A DNA stretch of 64,000 nt from Bradyrhizobium japonicum USDA 6 (GCF_000284375.1 NC_017249.1:992001-1056000); one strand, 5' to 3'. Positions 1 to 10,611 are shown, numbered from the stretch's first letter. Numbers and translations are program-made. Notes: generated by a model not told the origin, from the sequence alone.

Positions 1-323
1 ACCGCGACCCGGTGGCCGGCGCTGATCAGGCGATGCAGATAGTCCTCGGAACGCTCGACCGGCACGCCGCACATCGGGATGTCGGCGCCCTGATGCTTGC
101 CGCGCTTGGTCAGCACGATGCCGAGCGTCTTCGAGGCGATCTCGGCGTCCTCGAAGAACAGCTCGTAGAAGTCGCCCATCCGGTAAAACAGAAGCAGTCC
201 CTGATGCGCCGCCTTGATCTCCAGATATTGTTCCATCATCGGCGTGACACGCGCGGCAGCTTCCGCCGGCGGTGCGGGCGTGGATTCGGGTTCTGGCGCG
301 GGGATGGGCTGTTGCATTGTCAT
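1..323 (-). CDS. mutS: DNA mismatch repair protein MutS, N-terminal part (cut by window edge)
   Basis: Only the first ~107 codons are present; the gene continues leftwards out of the window. The reverse-strand translation has a short Pro/Ala-rich leader, then the MutS mismatch-recognition domain I: a [11 protein letters not shown] stretch, the Phe-x-Glu-type reader region near [10 protein letters not shown], and [16 protein letters not shown]. This order is diagnostic of MutS, which binds mispairs and starts methyl-independent repair in alphaproteobacteria. The first ATG (323) and a second two codons in (317) are both possible starts. No partner gene is visible beside it; the next gene, pcaF, runs the other way from a 216-base gap that shows no clear feature. 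Confidence 0.93.
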   Translation of the reverse strand, partial: MTMQQPIPAPEPESTPAPPAEAAARVTPMMEQYLEIKAAHQGLLLFYRMGDFYELFFEDAEIASKTLGIVLTKRGKHQGADIPMCGVPVERSEDYLHRLISAGHRVA

Positions 324-539
324 GGGCGGCGCAACCTACAAAATTTCGCCCCGTGCTCCTATCGCTTTGGCCGGATGGGGCGGGTTTTCCACGTTGTCCG
401 CACCGCGGCATGCGCTAGCGGCGTGCTCGCCCTCCGGAACACGCAAGAAACCGTCAATTGACCTGCCGCGGGCGCCCTCCTAAAACTCCGCGGACATTGA
501 AGAATTTGGGCCGGACCGCGGCATTCAGGGAGAACAACG

Positions 540-1745
<1,206 letters not shown>

Positions 1746-1748
<3 letters not shown>

Positions 1749-1770
1749 CGGGCCACCAAGTGGCCCGTCA
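1746..1770. terminator. Perfect 11-bp hairpin after pcaF
   Basis: TGACGGGCCAC and GTGGCCCGTCA pair perfectly around a 3-base CAA loop; the left arm overlaps the pcaF stop codon. There is no T-run, so it may be a Rho-independent-like stabiliser or the edge of the repeat that follows rather than a classical terminator. Confidence 0.5.
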
Positions 1771-1851
1771 TCCCGGGGCGGTGCACTTGCACCGAACCCG
1801 GGATCTCGAGATTCCGGGTCTGGTCCTTCGGACCATCCCGGAATGACAGTG
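1769..1851. repeat. Intergenic palindromic repeat (TCATCCCGGGGCGGTGCACTTGCAC type)
   Basis: GC-rich inverted-repeat unit with nested arms: TCATCCCGGG at the left is answered by CATCCCGGAATGA at the right, and GGTCTGGTCC pairs with GGACCAT. It sits between pcaF and the dioxygenase and codes for nothing. Elements of this style are dispersed in Bradyrhizobium genomes. Only one copy of this exact type is visible here. Confidence 0.6.
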
Positions 1852-1885
1852 TTGGAGTTACGCAGGTCGCTTCAGGGACCGTCCC

Positions 1886-2779
1886 ATGATCATCGAGCGC
1901 GAGCAGGACGTCACGGCCGCTGCACTGGCGGTGATGGAGCGGACGTCCGATCCGCGGCTGCGCCAGATCATGGTCTCCCTGGTCAAGCATCTGCACGGCT
2001 TCGTCCGCGATGTCCGCCTGACCGAGAAGGAGTTCCGGGACGCGACCGCGATCGTGGCCGAGCTCGGCAAGCTCACGACCGACACGCACAACGAAGTCGT
2101 GCTGATGGCGGGCTCGCTCGGCGTCTCGCCGCTGGTCTGCCTGCTCAACAACGGCGATCAGGGCAATACCGAAACCGACCAGTCGCTGCTCGGCCCGTTC
2201 TGGCGGCTGAACTCGCCGCGGGTCGAGAATGGTGGCTCGATCGTCCGCTCGGAGACGCCCGGCGCGCCGCTGTTCGTCAGCGCCCGCGTCGTCGACAGGG
2301 ACGGCCGTCCCGTCGCCGGTGCGGAGGTTGATGTCTGGCACGCCTCGCCGGTCGGTCTCTACGAGAACCAGGACCCTGATCAGGCCGACATGAACCTGCG
2401 TGGCAAGTTCACGACCGACCAGGACGGACGCTTCGCCTTCCGCTCGGTGATGATGGTCGGCTACCCCATCCCGACCAATGGCGTGGTCGGCAGCCTGCTC
2501 GTGGCGCAGAGCCGGCATCCCTATCGGCCCGCGCATCTGCATGCGCTGATCTTCAAGCCCGGATTCAAGGTGCTGATCTCGCAGGTCTACGACCCCGCCG
2601 ACCCGCATATCGACAGCGACGTGCAGTTCGGGGTGACGCAGGCACTGATCGGCAGGTTCCAGCGCCACGACACGCCGCATCCGACTGCACGAGACGTCCC
2701 GATCCCCTGGTATTCGCTCGACCACACCTACCGGCTGGAGGCCGGTGAGGCCGTGCTGCCACGTCCGCCGATCAAATAG
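1886..2779 (+). CDS. Intradiol ring-cleavage dioxygenase, hydroxyquinol 1,2-dioxygenase-like
   Basis: 297 residues, the size of catechol/hydroxyquinol 1,2-dioxygenases. An N-terminal helical dimerisation domain (about 1-115) precedes the beta-sandwich catalytic domain. The four non-haem Fe(III) ligands are visible as Tyr159 (GLYENQD), Tyr193 (GYPIPTNG), His217 and His219 (RPAHLHALI). The LLGPFWR and VDVWHASPVGLYENQDPDQ segments resemble hydroxyquinol dioxygenases more than catechol dioxygenases. It would open the ring between adjacent hydroxyls to give maleylacetate or a muconate. No maleylacetate reductase is nearby, so substrate is inferred, not shown. It sits between pcaF and pcaHG on the same strand. 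The ATG follows only a weak GGGACC ribosome site. Confidence 0.85.
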   Translation: MIIEREQDVTAAALAVMERTSDPRLRQIMVSLVKHLHGFVRDVRLTEKEFRDATAIVAELGKLTTDTHNEVVLMAGSLGVSPLVCLLNNGDQGNTETDQSLLGPFWRLNSPRVENGGSIVRSETPGAPLFVSARVVDRDGRPVAGAEVDVWHASPVGLYENQDPDQADMNLRGKFTTDQDGRFAFRSVMMVGYPIPTNGVVGSLLVAQSRHPYRPAHLHALIFKPGFKVLISQVYDPADPHIDSDVQFGVTQALIGRFQRHDTPHPTARDVPIPWYSLDHTYRLEAGEAVLPRPPIK

Positions 2780-2815
2780 GGCGGTCCTGCCGGGCGCAGG
2801 ACGCCTGCCAAACCC

Positions 2816-2850
2816 GCTTCCCTAGATTAGTTATGTTCTATAATGATCGG
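2816..2850 (+). promoter_or_regulatory. Candidate pcaHG promoter / regulator site
   Basis: An AT-rich island in otherwise GC-rich DNA contains a perfect TATAAT (2839-2844), overlapping a small dyad TTAT-N5-ATAA (2831-2843). The -35 position, 17 bases upstream, is poor. Such a poor -35 with an overlapping dyad suggests an activator-dependent promoter, but no regulator gene lies beside it. Confidence 0.35.
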
Positions 2851-2897
2851 GGAAGCGTTGACCGGCCGGAGCAAAATGGCCGGGGAGGAGTTCGCCA

Positions 2898-3599
2898 ATG
2901 ACATTCATCTATCCCGTCGATAGCAACAAGGCGCATCCGCTGCCGCTGTCGCCCGAATACAAGAGCTCGATCAAGCGCGCGCCGAACAAGCCCTTGATCC
3001 CGATGCGCCACACGCTGTCGGAATTGACCGGCCCGGTCTACGGCCACGAGACCGTGCGCGAAGGCGATGCCGATCTCACCACCCAGCACAAAGGCGAGCC
3101 GATCGGCGAGCGCATCATCGTGCATGGCCATGTGCGCGACGAGGACGGCCGCGGCGTGCCGAACTCGCTGGTCGAGATCTGGCAGGCCAATTCCTGCGGC
3201 CGCTACGTCCATGTCCGCGACCAGCACCCGGCGCCGCTCGATCCGAACTTCACCGGCGCGGGCCGCACCGTGAGCGATGCCGCCGGCTACTACCGTTTCG
3301 TCACCATCAAGCCTGGCGCCTATCCCTGGGGCAATCACCACAACGCCTGGCGTCCCGCGCATATCCATCTGTCGGTGTTCGGCCATTCCTTCGTCACGCG
3401 CCTCGTGACGCAGATGTATTTCCCGAACGACCCGCTATTCCCGTTCGACCCGATCTTCAATTCGGTGCCGGACGAGAAGGCGCGGGCGCGGATGGTGTCG
3501 TCTTTCGACCTTGAGAACACCCAGCCCGAATGGGCGCTGTGCTACCGCTTTGACATCGTGCTGCGCGGCAAGAACGCCACGCCAATGGAGAACACTTAA
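2898..3599 (+). CDS. pcaH: Protocatechuate 3,4-dioxygenase beta subunit
   Basis: 233 residues, normal for PcaH. This subunit carries the catalytic Fe(III): ligands are Tyr103 (GRYVHVRDQH), Tyr142 (GAYPWGNHHNAW), His155 and His157 (RPAHIHLSVFG). With PcaG it cleaves protocatechuate to 3-carboxy-cis,cis-muconate, the entry step of the protocatechuate branch of the beta-ketoadipate pathway. The N-terminal segment with RAPNKPLIP and LSELTGPVYG is typical of beta chains. A good GAGGAG ribosome site precedes the ATG. The stop codon is directly followed by the pcaG start, so the two chains are translationally coupled. No pcaQ, pcaD, pcaC or pcaB gene adjoins, so the pathway must be completed elsewhere. 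Confidence 0.96.
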   Translation: MTFIYPVDSNKAHPLPLSPEYKSSIKRAPNKPLIPMRHTLSELTGPVYGHETVREGDADLTTQHKGEPIGERIIVHGHVRDEDGRGVPNSLVEIWQANSCGRYVHVRDQHPAPLDPNFTGAGRTVSDAAGYYRFVTIKPGAYPWGNHHNAWRPAHIHLSVFGHSFVTRLVTQMYFPNDPLFPFDPIFNSVPDEKARARMVSSFDLENTQPEWALCYRFDIVLRGKNATPMENT

Positions 3600-4190
3600 G
3601 TGCAGGACAACGGTATTACCCCATCGCAGACCGTCGGTCCGTTCTTCAAATACGGCCTGACACCGACCGGCGAATACGCCTGGAACGACGCGTTCACCAA
3701 TTCGACGCTGACGCCCGACGTCACCGGGGATCGCCTCCGCATCGAAGGCCGCGTGTTCGACGGCGACGGCGTCGTGGTGCCCGACGTCATGCTGGAGATC
3801 TGGCAGGCGGATGCGCAGGGCCGCTTCGCCGACCCGCAGGACAAGCGCGCATTGCCGAATGCGAGCTTCCGCGGCTTTGCCCGCTGCGGCACCGACAAGG
3901 ACGGCAATTATTCCTTCGACACCATCAAGCCGGGCGCGGTGCCCGATCCCGACGGCAAGCCACAGGCGCCGCACATCGTGCTTGCGGTGTTCGGCCGCGG
4001 CATGCTGCGGCATCTCTACACCCGCATCTATTTCAGCGACGAGGCCGGCAATGCCGCCGATCCCGTGCTGGGACTGGTGCCGGCCGATCGCCGCGCGACG
4101 CTGATCGCGGCGCGCGAGGCGGGGAAGGCGGTCTATCGGCTCGACCTGCGGCTTCAGGGCGACGACGAGACGGTCTTCTTCGACATGTGA
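3600..4190 (+). CDS. pcaG: Protocatechuate 3,4-dioxygenase alpha subunit
   Basis: 196 residues beginning with GTG immediately after the pcaH TAA (TAAGTG), with GGAG inside the end of pcaH as ribosome site. The N-terminus TPSQTVGPFFKYGLTP is the PcaG signature. It has the same beta-sandwich core as PcaH but lacks the iron-binding Tyr/His set: the HIVLAVFGRGM segment stands where PcaH has its His-x-His. That is expected, because in the (alpha-beta) protomer the alpha chain shapes the active site without holding iron. Ends with a strong terminator 6 bases downstream. Confidence 0.96.
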   Translation: MQDNGITPSQTVGPFFKYGLTPTGEYAWNDAFTNSTLTPDVTGDRLRIEGRVFDGDGVVVPDVMLEIWQADAQGRFADPQDKRALPNASFRGFARCGTDKDGNYSFDTIKPGAVPDPDGKPQAPHIVLAVFGRGMLRHLYTRIYFSDEAGNAADPVLGLVPADRRATLIAAREAGKAVYRLDLRLQGDDETVFFDM

Positions 4191-4196
4191 GGCAGC

Positions 4197-4236
4197 AACG
4201 CGTGGCGGCGATATCGACAGCCGCCACGCGTTTCTC
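4197..4236 (+). terminator. Rho-independent terminator of pcaHG
   Basis: A perfect 13-bp stem (AACGCGTGGCGGC with GCCGCCACGCGTT) around a 10-base loop, followed by TTTCTC. It starts 6 bases after the pcaG stop and separates the catabolic genes from the chemoreceptor. Confidence 0.8.
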
Positions 4237-4454
4237 ATCCAGCGCAACCGAGATGGTTGCTGCGTTGCATCGGGCCTGAGACGTTTCTGTTCGTGCCCCG
4301 AGTCGGTCTCGCTGACTCAAAACCGACCGATTGACGTCCTGTTTCCGTAATTTTCCGGTGCCCGCGGGATACAATTTCCGCGCGCAGCAATCCCGTGTTT
4401 ACCGCAGTTGTTTAGGGTCCGTTCGGATTTCGACCTGCGCCATTGGATTGTTCC

Positions 4455-6146
4455 ATGAAAATTCGTCTCTCGCTTTCTTCTGCAGTCATTGCATTCGGCA
4501 TTGTTCTCGCCATCGGCTTTACGGCCGTCGTCTCGACCAGCCTTTACGCCCTGCGCGAGCTCAAGGTCGGCGGTCCGCTTTATTCCGACATCAAGCTCGG
4601 CAACGACCTCATCGCGGACATCCTGCCGCCGCCCGAATATGTGATCGAAGCCTATCTCGAGGCCACGCTCGCCATGCGCGAGCCGGACCAACTGGCGGCC
4701 CATGGCGAACGCCTGGTCCAGCTCCGCAAGGATTACGACGAGCGCAAGGCATTCTGGATCACCTCCAGCCTCTCCACCGATCTGAAGACGGCACTGGTGT
4801 CGAAATCCGACGCCGAGGTGCAGAAGTTCTGGAAGCTTCTGTCCGACCAGTTCCTGCCGGCCCTCAAGGCCAAGGACGTGGCCGGCGCCGAACGTGCCTA
4901 TGCGCAGCTCAAGGATGCCTATACCGCGCACCGCGCCGTCATCGACAGCATCGTCGAGAGCGCCAACAAGCAGAATGCGGACATGGAGAAGCTGGCCGCC
5001 GAGCGCGACAGCTCTATCCTCTACATTCTCCTCGGCGTCTCCGCAGCCGTCCTGGCCTTCATTGCCGCAGGCCTGCTCGGCGTCGCGCTTGGCGTGGTGC
5101 GCCCGATCGTGCGCATGACGGACACGATGCAGAAGCTCGCGACCGGCGATCTCGCCGCCGACATCCCCTTCGCGCACCGCCAGGACGAGGTCGGCTCGAT
5201 GGCGGGTGCGCTCCAGGTGTTCAAGCAGGGGGCGATCGAGAATTCGCGCCTGCGCGAGGAGCAGTTGCGGAAGGAGCAGGAGGCCGCGACGGCCAAGCGT
5301 GGCGCCCTGCACCAGATGGCCGAGACCGTCGAGCGCGAGACCGGCCGCTCGGTCGATTCCGCGAGCGTGGCGAGCCAGGGCGTCGAACGGGCCGCCTCCA
5401 GCCTGTCCGAGATCGCCCGGTCGCTGTCCGCGGAGTCGCAGGCGGTGGCCTCGGCGTCCACCCAGGCCCTGGGCAGCTCGCAGACCGTCTCGGCCGCCGC
5501 CGAACAACTGAGCGCCTCGATCCGGGACATCGCAACGCAGGTGGCGCGGACAAGCACGGTCACGAAATCGGCGGTCGCGGGCCGCGAGCAGGCGCGTTCG
5601 ACCATCCAGGCGCTGGCGGGCGCGGTGAAGAAGATTGCGGAGGTCTCCGACCTCATTGGCGGCATCGCCGGCCAGACCAACCTCCTGGCGCTCAATGCCA
5701 CGATCGAGGCCGCGCGGGCCGGCGAGGCCGGCCGCGGCTTTGCGGTGGTTGCGGCCGAAGTGAAATCGCTGTCCGACCAGACCGCCAAATCCACCGAAGA
5801 GATCGGGCGCCTGATCGCCGAGGTCCAGGCCTCGACCCAGGCCGCGGTCGATGCCGTCGAGACGATGGGAGGCCACATCGTCGAGATCGACGGAGTCGCG
5901 ACCTCGGTCGCGGCGGCGATGGAAGAGCAGGACTCCGCAACGCGGGAGATCGCGCGGTCGATTTCCGAATCGGCATCCGCTGCGAAGGAGGTCTCGGCCA
6001 AGATCGCCAATGTCAGCCGCGACGCCGCCTCGGTGGACGAGCGCGCCACGGAGGTGAGGCAGGCGATTGCGGGCATGGCGGCCAACCTGGAATCGCTGCG
6101 GTCGGTCGTGGTGAGGACCGTGCGCGACTCGACCGAAGCGGCTTGA
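4455..6146 (+). CDS. Methyl-accepting chemotaxis protein
   Basis: 563 residues from the ATG at 4455 (an in-frame TTG four codons earlier is less likely). Order: short cytoplasmic start MKIRLSLSS, membrane segment about 9-30, a helical periplasmic ligand domain of ~160 residues, second membrane segment about 190-215, HAMP domain ([18 protein letters not shown]), then a long coiled-coil signalling domain. The signalling tip is near canonical: [20 protein letters not shown] followed by [21 protein letters not shown]. It would control CheA from the inner membrane. No C-terminal NWETF-like CheR tether is present. The ligand is unknown; location next to protocatechuate genes permits, but does not show, an aromatic-acid role. 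Confidence 0.92.
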   Translation: MKIRLSLSSAVIAFGIVLAIGFTAVVSTSLYALRELKVGGPLYSDIKLGNDLIADILPPPEYVIEAYLEATLAMREPDQLAAHGERLVQLRKDYDERKAFWITSSLSTDLKTALVSKSDAEVQKFWKLLSDQFLPALKAKDVAGAERAYAQLKDAYTAHRAVIDSIVESANKQNADMEKLAAERDSSILYILLGVSAAVLAFIAAGLLGVALGVVRPIVRMTDTMQKLATGDLAADIPFAHRQDEVGSMAGALQVFKQGAIENSRLREEQLRKEQEAATAKRGALHQMAETVERETGRSVDSASVASQGVERAASSLSEIARSLSAESQAVASASTQALGSSQTVSAAAEQLSASIRDIATQVARTSTVTKSAVAGREQARSTIQALAGAVKKIAEVSDLIGGIAGQTNLLALNATIEAARAGEAGRGFAVVAAEVKSLSDQTAKSTEEIGRLIAEVQASTQAAVDAVETMGGHIVEIDGVATSVAAAMEEQDSATREIARSISESASAAKEVSAKIANVSRDAASVDERATEVRQAIAGMAANLESLRSVVVRTVRDSTEAA

Positions 6147-6194
6147 GTCGGGTGCGAGGTCTGCGGCTGGTGCGCGGGGGCGTGATCGTGCAGT

Positions 6195-7283
6195 ATGGCG
6201 CGGGACAGGGGCATCGTGGTCATGACACCTCCACAACTGCCGGCGGTCGTTGAGCCCGCCCAACTGACGGCTGCGCTGCGCAGGGGTGGCGTGCTGGACG
6301 CTGGCGCGGTGCGCGAGGTGAAGGTGCTGCATGAGCGTGACACAATCCCGTCGCACATCGTGCGACTCGGCTTGCGCTATGTCGGGGAGTCTGCGGGTGC
6401 GCCGCAATCCCTGATCCTGAAGACCGCGCATTCCGCCTTCGCGGAGACGCTCGCAAATGGCGGGCGGCGCGAAGTGGCCTTCTACACGAAGCTTGCGCCG
6501 CAGATGCCTCCGGGGCTCGTACCGCGCTGTTTCGACGGTCATTTCGACGAAGAGAGCCAGACCTGGCATCTACTGCTCGAGGACCTCACCGACAGCCATG
6601 AGATCGCGACGCAATGGCCGCTGCCGCCCTCGCGCGCGCAGGCGATGGCGATCGTCACCACGCTGGCCCGCATGCATGCAGCGTGGTGGGACCATCCCGG
6701 TCTCGGCGAGACTGCCGGCACCTGGGCGAGCACTGAGGACAGCGCAAGCCACATGGAGACCTTCGCCGGCCATTACGATCGCTTCGCCGACCTGCTCGGC
6801 GACCGCCTCAGCGAAGAGCGCCGCATCCTCTACCGCCGCCTCATCGATCAGTCGGCCCGGCTATCTCAGCGTTACCACTCTCGCCGCCACGCTACGATCA
6901 CTCACGGCGACGCGCATACCTGGAATTTTCTGCTTCCGCGAGCCGGCGTCGCGGATGGCGTGCGCATCTTCGATTTCGACCTCTGGGGCATCAACGTGCC
7001 GACCACCGACCTCGCCTACATGATGGCGATGCAATGGTATCCAGATCGCAGGCAGGCGCTCGAGCGGGCGCTGCTCAATCGTTACCACGAGACGCTGATG
7101 GCCAACGGCGTCAGCAGTTACACGCGCGGCGCGCTCGATCAGGACTATCGTCTGTCGGTGCTGTGGCACATCACCAAGCCGGTCTGGCAGTGGAGCATCA
7201 ACATCCCGCCGTTGATCTGGTGGAACAATCTGGAGCGGGTGATGATGGCGGTGGACGATCTGGGCTGCGAGGAGTTGTTGTAG
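6195..7283 (+). CDS. Phosphotransferase of the APH/CHK-like kinase family
   Basis: 362 residues with the aminoglycoside-phosphotransferase fold. The N-lobe contains SLILKTAH (ATP-binding Lys); the C-lobe contains the Brenner-type catalytic loop ITHGDAHTWNFLL and the metal-binding IFDFDLWG. The RRE-VAFYTKLAP and LLLEDLTDS segments match the ecdysteroid-kinase-like/CHK branch rather than drug-modifying enzymes. It presumably phosphorylates a hydroxyl on a small molecule. ATG 6195 is used here, but ATG 6222 (MTPPQLPAVV) is equally plausible because the first nine residues are not family-like. It follows the chemoreceptor by 48 bases on the same strand. Confidence 0.78.
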   Translation: MARDRGIVVMTPPQLPAVVEPAQLTAALRRGGVLDAGAVREVKVLHERDTIPSHIVRLGLRYVGESAGAPQSLILKTAHSAFAETLANGGRREVAFYTKLAPQMPPGLVPRCFDGHFDEESQTWHLLLEDLTDSHEIATQWPLPPSRAQAMAIVTTLARMHAAWWDHPGLGETAGTWASTEDSASHMETFAGHYDRFADLLGDRLSEERRILYRRLIDQSARLSQRYHSRRHATITHGDAHTWNFLLPRAGVADGVRIFDFDLWGINVPTTDLAYMMAMQWYPDRRQALERALLNRYHETLMANGVSSYTRGALDQDYRLSVLWHITKPVWQWSINIPPLIWWNNLERVMMAVDDLGCEELL

Positions 7284-7300
7284 GAGCTCGTGCCGCCTGT

Positions 7301-7403
7301 TCGCTGTCGTCGCCCGGCTTGAGCGATCCAGTATTCCAGAGACGGTCGTGGAATTCGGAGAAGCTGCGGCGTACTGGATGCCCCGGTCAAGCCGGGGCAT
7401 GAC
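7301..7403. repeat. Intergenic repeat, family C, copy 1 (intact)
   Basis: Starts TCGCTGTCGTCGCCCGGCTTGAGCGATCCAG and ends with CCCCGGTCAAGCCGGGGCATGACA. Its two ends are inverted (CCCGGCTTGA with TCAAGCCGGGG). A second copy at 30761-32146 is split by the IS481 element, so this copy shows what the uninterrupted sequence looks like. Confidence 0.8.
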
Positions 7404-7411
7404 ACCTGTGG

Positions 7412-8968
7412 CTACTCCATCACCGCATGTTCCGGCCCGGCGGCCTGCTTGCGCAGCGTGGCCTTGGTCGAGCCGATCAGCAAGGCGAGCGGGATGGTGC
7501 AGAGGATGAAGATCATCACCAGCATATAGTCGTGCGCAAACGCGATGATCTGCGCCTGCACGCTGACCATCCGGTCGGCCATGGCGCGGCCGGCGTCGGT
7601 GGAGAGATTGATCATGCCGCTGACGCTGGGCATCTGGAGCGCGTGGTTGAACGGGTTGATGTACTCGGACAGGATCGCGTAGGTCCGCCGCGTTCCCTGC
7701 GTCAGCTCGGCGATGACGACGGAGATGCCGACCGAGCTCGCGACGTTGCGCATCAGGGTCAGCATCGCGGTGCCGTCGGTTCGCAGCTCGTTCGGCAAGG
7801 TCAGGAACGCCACCGTCGAGAGCGGCACGAAGACGAGGCCGAAGCCGAAGCCCTGGATGACGCTGACGGTGACGATCTCCGGCACCTGGGTCAGGTCGGT
7901 CCACCCGGTCATCTGGAACAGCGAGCCCGCGGTCAGCGTCAGGCCGGTGATGATCAGCGTGCGCGCCTCGATATAGCGCATCATGCGGCCGACCAGCATC
8001 ATGGCGAAGAAGGTGCCGAAGCCGCGGCTCGCCAGCAGCAGGCCGGCGGTGATGATCGGATAGCCGATCACGTTCTGCATGTAGGGCGAGGCCAGCGCCA
8101 TGGTCGAGAACAACACGAGCCCCATCACGATCATGAACATGCAGCCGGTGACGAAATTGCGGTCCTTGAACAGCGCGAAGCGGATGAACGGCGTCGAGGT
8201 CGTGAAGGAGTGCGCGACGAAGAAATAGAAGGCGACGGCCGAGACGATGAACTCCGCGATGATCTCATTGGATTCGAGCCAGCCCAATTGCTCGCCCCTG
8301 TCCAGGGCGAGCTGAAGCGAGCCGATCGCGATCGCCAGCGCGGCAAAGCCGAACCAGTCGAATTTGAGGCTGATATCCTTCCTGGTCTCGTCCATGAAGA
8401 TGATCAGCCCGAGCACGGTGATCACGCCGAACGGCAGGTTGACGAAGAACACCCAGTGCCAGGAATAGGTCTCGGTCAGCCAGGCACCGAGGGAGGGGCC
8501 CATGATCGGGCCCATCATCACGCCCATGCCCCAGATCGACATCGCCTTGGCGCGTTCCTGGAGCGTGTAATAGTCGAGCATGACCGATTGCGACAGCGGC
8601 ACCAGGGCCGCGCCGAACACGCCTTGCAGTAGGCGGAACAGCACCATCTGGTTGATGTCCTGCGCCAGGCCGCACAGCACGGACGCGAAGGTGAAGCCGG
8701 CCGAGCAGATGATGAAGATGCGCTTGCGGCCGAAGCGGTTGGCGATCCAGCCCACCGGCGCCGTCATGATCGCGGCGGCGACAATGTAGGAAGTCAGAAC
8801 CCAGTTGATCTGGTCCTGCGAAGCCGACAGCGTGCCCTGCATGTAGGGCAAGGCGACGTTGGCGATGGTGGTGTCCAGCGCCTGCATGATGGTCGCGGTC
8901 ATGGCGCAGATCGTCACCATGTTCCGGCGCAGGCCGGGGACCATCAGGCTGGCATTGGGGCCGGACAT
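7412..8968 (-). CDS. emrB: DHA2-family MFS multidrug efflux permease, EmrB/QacA type
   Basis: 518 residues from the ATG at 8968. Fourteen hydrophobic segments fit the DHA2 (14-TMS) drug:H+ antiporters. Seen motifs: LDTTIANVALPYMQG in TMS1 (motif D1), GWIANRFGRKRIF (motif A), and the GPSLGAWLTETYSWHWVFFVNLPFG motif-C/TMS5 region split across 20-residue limits. It would form a tripartite pump with EmrA and an outer-membrane TolC-like protein (not in the window). The start is 4 bases after the emrA stop, so it is the last gene of marR-emrA-emrB. A longer reading with an Arg-rich leader is less likely, since MSGPNASL follows a suitable spacing. Confidence 0.93.
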   Translation of the reverse strand: MSGPNASLMVPGLRRNMVTICAMTATIMQALDTTIANVALPYMQGTLSASQDQINWVLTSYIVAAAIMTAPVGWIANRFGRKRIFIICSAGFTFASVLCGLAQDINQMVLFRLLQGVFGAALVPLSQSVMLDYYTLQERAKAMSIWGMGVMMGPIMGPSLGAWLTETYSWHWVFFVNLPFGVITVLGLIIFMDETRKDISLKFDWFGFAALAIAIGSLQLALDRGEQLGWLESNEIIAEFIVSAVAFYFFVAHSFTTSTPFIRFALFKDRNFVTGCMFMIVMGLVLFSTMALASPYMQNVIGYPIITAGLLLASRGFGTFFAMMLVGRMMRYIEARTLIITGLTLTAGSLFQMTGWTDLTQVPEIVTVSVIQGFGFGLVFVPLSTVAFLTLPNELRTDGTAMLTLMRNVASSVGISVVIAELTQGTRRTYAILSEYINPFNHALQMPSVSGMINLSTDAGRAMADRMVSVQAQIIAFAHDYMLVMIFILCTIPLALLIGSTKATLRKQAAGPEHAVME

Positions 8969-8972
8969 CGGA

Positions 8973-10136
8973 TCAGTCCTTGTCCTGGTTCGCCGTCGCC
9001 GACAATCCGAACAGGCCGGCAAGCGAGCGCTTGTGGCCGGTGTCGATGGTGGCGTAGACGCTCATGCCGGCCTTCAGCTTCCGCACGTATTTGTCGGTCT
9101 CGTCGAAATAGATCCGGATCGGCACGCGCTGCACCACCTTGACGAAATTGCCGGTGGCGTTCTGCGGCGGCAGGATCGCGAATTGCGCGCCGGTGCCCGG
9201 CGAAAGCGAACCGATCTTGCCCTTGAAGACGTGGTTCGGGAACGCGTCGACCTCGAGCGTCACAGGCTGTCCCTCGGTGACGTAGGTGAGGTCGCTCTCC
9301 TTCGGATTGGCGTCGACCCAGGGGTGGGCGACGTCGATGATGGAGAACACCGGCGTGCCGGCGGTGACGTAGCGGCCGAGCTGAATCTGCTCGACCTGCG
9401 TCGCAACGCCGCTCATCGATGCCCGCACCACTGCGTGGTCGAGATTGCGTTCGGCATTGTCGAGCTTGGACTTGGCCTGCGCGTAAGGCGGGAATTTCTC
9501 CAGCGGCAGGTCGGCGTCGCCGAGCAGCTGCGTCTTGGCCGTCGAGATCTGCTGCTTGACGTATTGCGCGATCGAACCCGACGTAACCAGCGCGTTCGCC
9601 GCGTTGTCGAGGTCGAGCTGCGAGCCGTAGCTGTTCTTCACCAGAGCCTGCTTGCGCTCGACGTCGCGCTGCTTCAGGTCGACGCCCTGTTGCGCGAGGT
9701 TGAGCATGTCGCCGTAGATCTTGATGTTGGCGCGGAGGTTGTCATAGGTCGACTGCGCCTGCATCAGCTGCGCCCTGGCCTCGTCCACCGCGAGGCGGAA
9801 CGGCACGGGATCGATCTCGAACAGCTCGTCGCCTTGCTTGACGAGCTGGCCTTCCCTGACGACGACCTTCTGGATCTTGCCGGAGATGTCGGGTGTGACC
9901 AGGACCTTCTGCGCGCCGACATAGGCATCGTCGGTGCCGACATAGCGGCCGCCGTGCAGATAGAAGGTGATGCCGGCGCCGGCGACGGCGAGCGGCAGCA
10001 CGACCAGGAGCAGGAAGCGGCGATAGCGGCGCAGGCCCGCCACCAGGCGGCGGCGCGGATCGGTGCCGGCTTTCTTGGTGGGCTTGCCGCTGTCGCTCTT
10101 CTGCTCGGGCTGGAACTTGAGGACCTGATCAGCCAT
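8973..10136 (-). CDS. emrA: HlyD-family membrane fusion protein, EmrA type
   Basis: 387 residues. A cytoplasmic basic segment (RRRLVAGLRRYRR) leads into one membrane anchor (FLLLVVLPLAVAGAGITFYL), then the barrel-sandwich hybrid (RYVGTDDAYVGAQKVLVTPDISGKI region), a coiled-coil hairpin (about 110-220) and beta-barrel with PVTLEVDAFPNHVFKG. This is the adaptor that connects EmrB to an outer-membrane channel. It overlaps the end of marR by 8 bases and runs 4 bases short of emrB, so the three genes form one operon. Confidence 0.93.
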   Translation of the reverse strand: MADQVLKFQPEQKSDSGKPTKKAGTDPRRRLVAGLRRYRRFLLLVVLPLAVAGAGITFYLHGGRYVGTDDAYVGAQKVLVTPDISGKIQKVVVREGQLVKQGDELFEIDPVPFRLAVDEARAQLMQAQSTYDNLRANIKIYGDMLNLAQQGVDLKQRDVERKQALVKNSYGSQLDLDNAANALVTSGSIAQYVKQQISTAKTQLLGDADLPLEKFPPYAQAKSKLDNAERNLDHAVVRASMSGVATQVEQIQLGRYVTAGTPVFSIIDVAHPWVDANPKESDLTYVTEGQPVTLEVDAFPNHVFKGKIGSLSPGTGAQFAILPPQNATGNFVKVVQRVPIRIYFDETDKYVRKLKAGMSVYATIDTGHKRSLAGLFGLSATANQDKD

Positions 10137-10611
10137 AGCGCTGCTCCTTACGCGCTTGTTCCGCGCCGGATGTCTGGATCGCGTTACGCACGTTTTCTTT
10201 GATGGATTCGAGTTGGGTGAGGAGACGGTGGGCGTCCGCCGGGCTGATGCCGTCGAGTGCGTTCGCCGTGAGTTCCGATTTCAGGCCGCTCATCTTGCCG
10301 AGCAGCGCGCGGCCGGCCTTCTTGAGATAGAGACGCTTGACGCGGCGGTCCGAGGCGTCGCTGCGGCGCTCGATCCAGTCGCTGTCGCAGAGCTTGTCGA
10401 TCAGGCGCGTCAGCGTGATCGGCTGCATCTCCAGCAACTCGGCGAGTTCCGACTGCTTCATGCCCTCGCTGCGCTCGACCTTGGCCAGGACCGCCCATTG
10501 AGCGCGGGTGATGCCGAAGCGCGATGCCTCCTTGTCGGCATAGACCCGCAAGAGGCGGTAGAGTTCACCGAGCGTGAACAGGAAGTTCTGGTCGACGGAC
10601 CCGCGGGTCAT
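10129..10611 (-). CDS. MarR-family transcriptional regulator of the emrAB operon
   Basis: 160 residues from the ATG at 10611, which has a GGAGA site 7 bases upstream; longer readings run through the promoter and are rejected. The winged helix spans about 28-115: ITRAQWAVLAKVERSEGMKQSELAEL, the recognition helix MQPITLTRLIDKLCDSDWI and the wing RSDASDRRVKRLYL. Dimerising helices lie at both ends. MarR proteins usually repress the pump they sit beside until a toxic ligand is bound. Overlap with emrA and the palindrome at 10640 support autoregulation. Confidence 0.92.
   Translation of the reverse strand: MTRGSVDQNFLFTLGELYRLLRVYADKEASRFGITRAQWAVLAKVERSEGMKQSELAELLEMQPITLTRLIDKLCDSDWIERRSDASDRRVKRLYLKKAGRALLGKMSGLKSELTANALDGISPADAHRLLTQLESIKENVRNAIQTSGAEQARKEQRYG

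Noticed and set aside
4317..6569. A 750-codon open frame on the minus strand opposite the chemoreceptor
   Set aside because: It is antisense to a clear methyl-accepting chemotaxis gene; its translation is Arg/Gly/His-rich without domains, as expected from high third-position GC.
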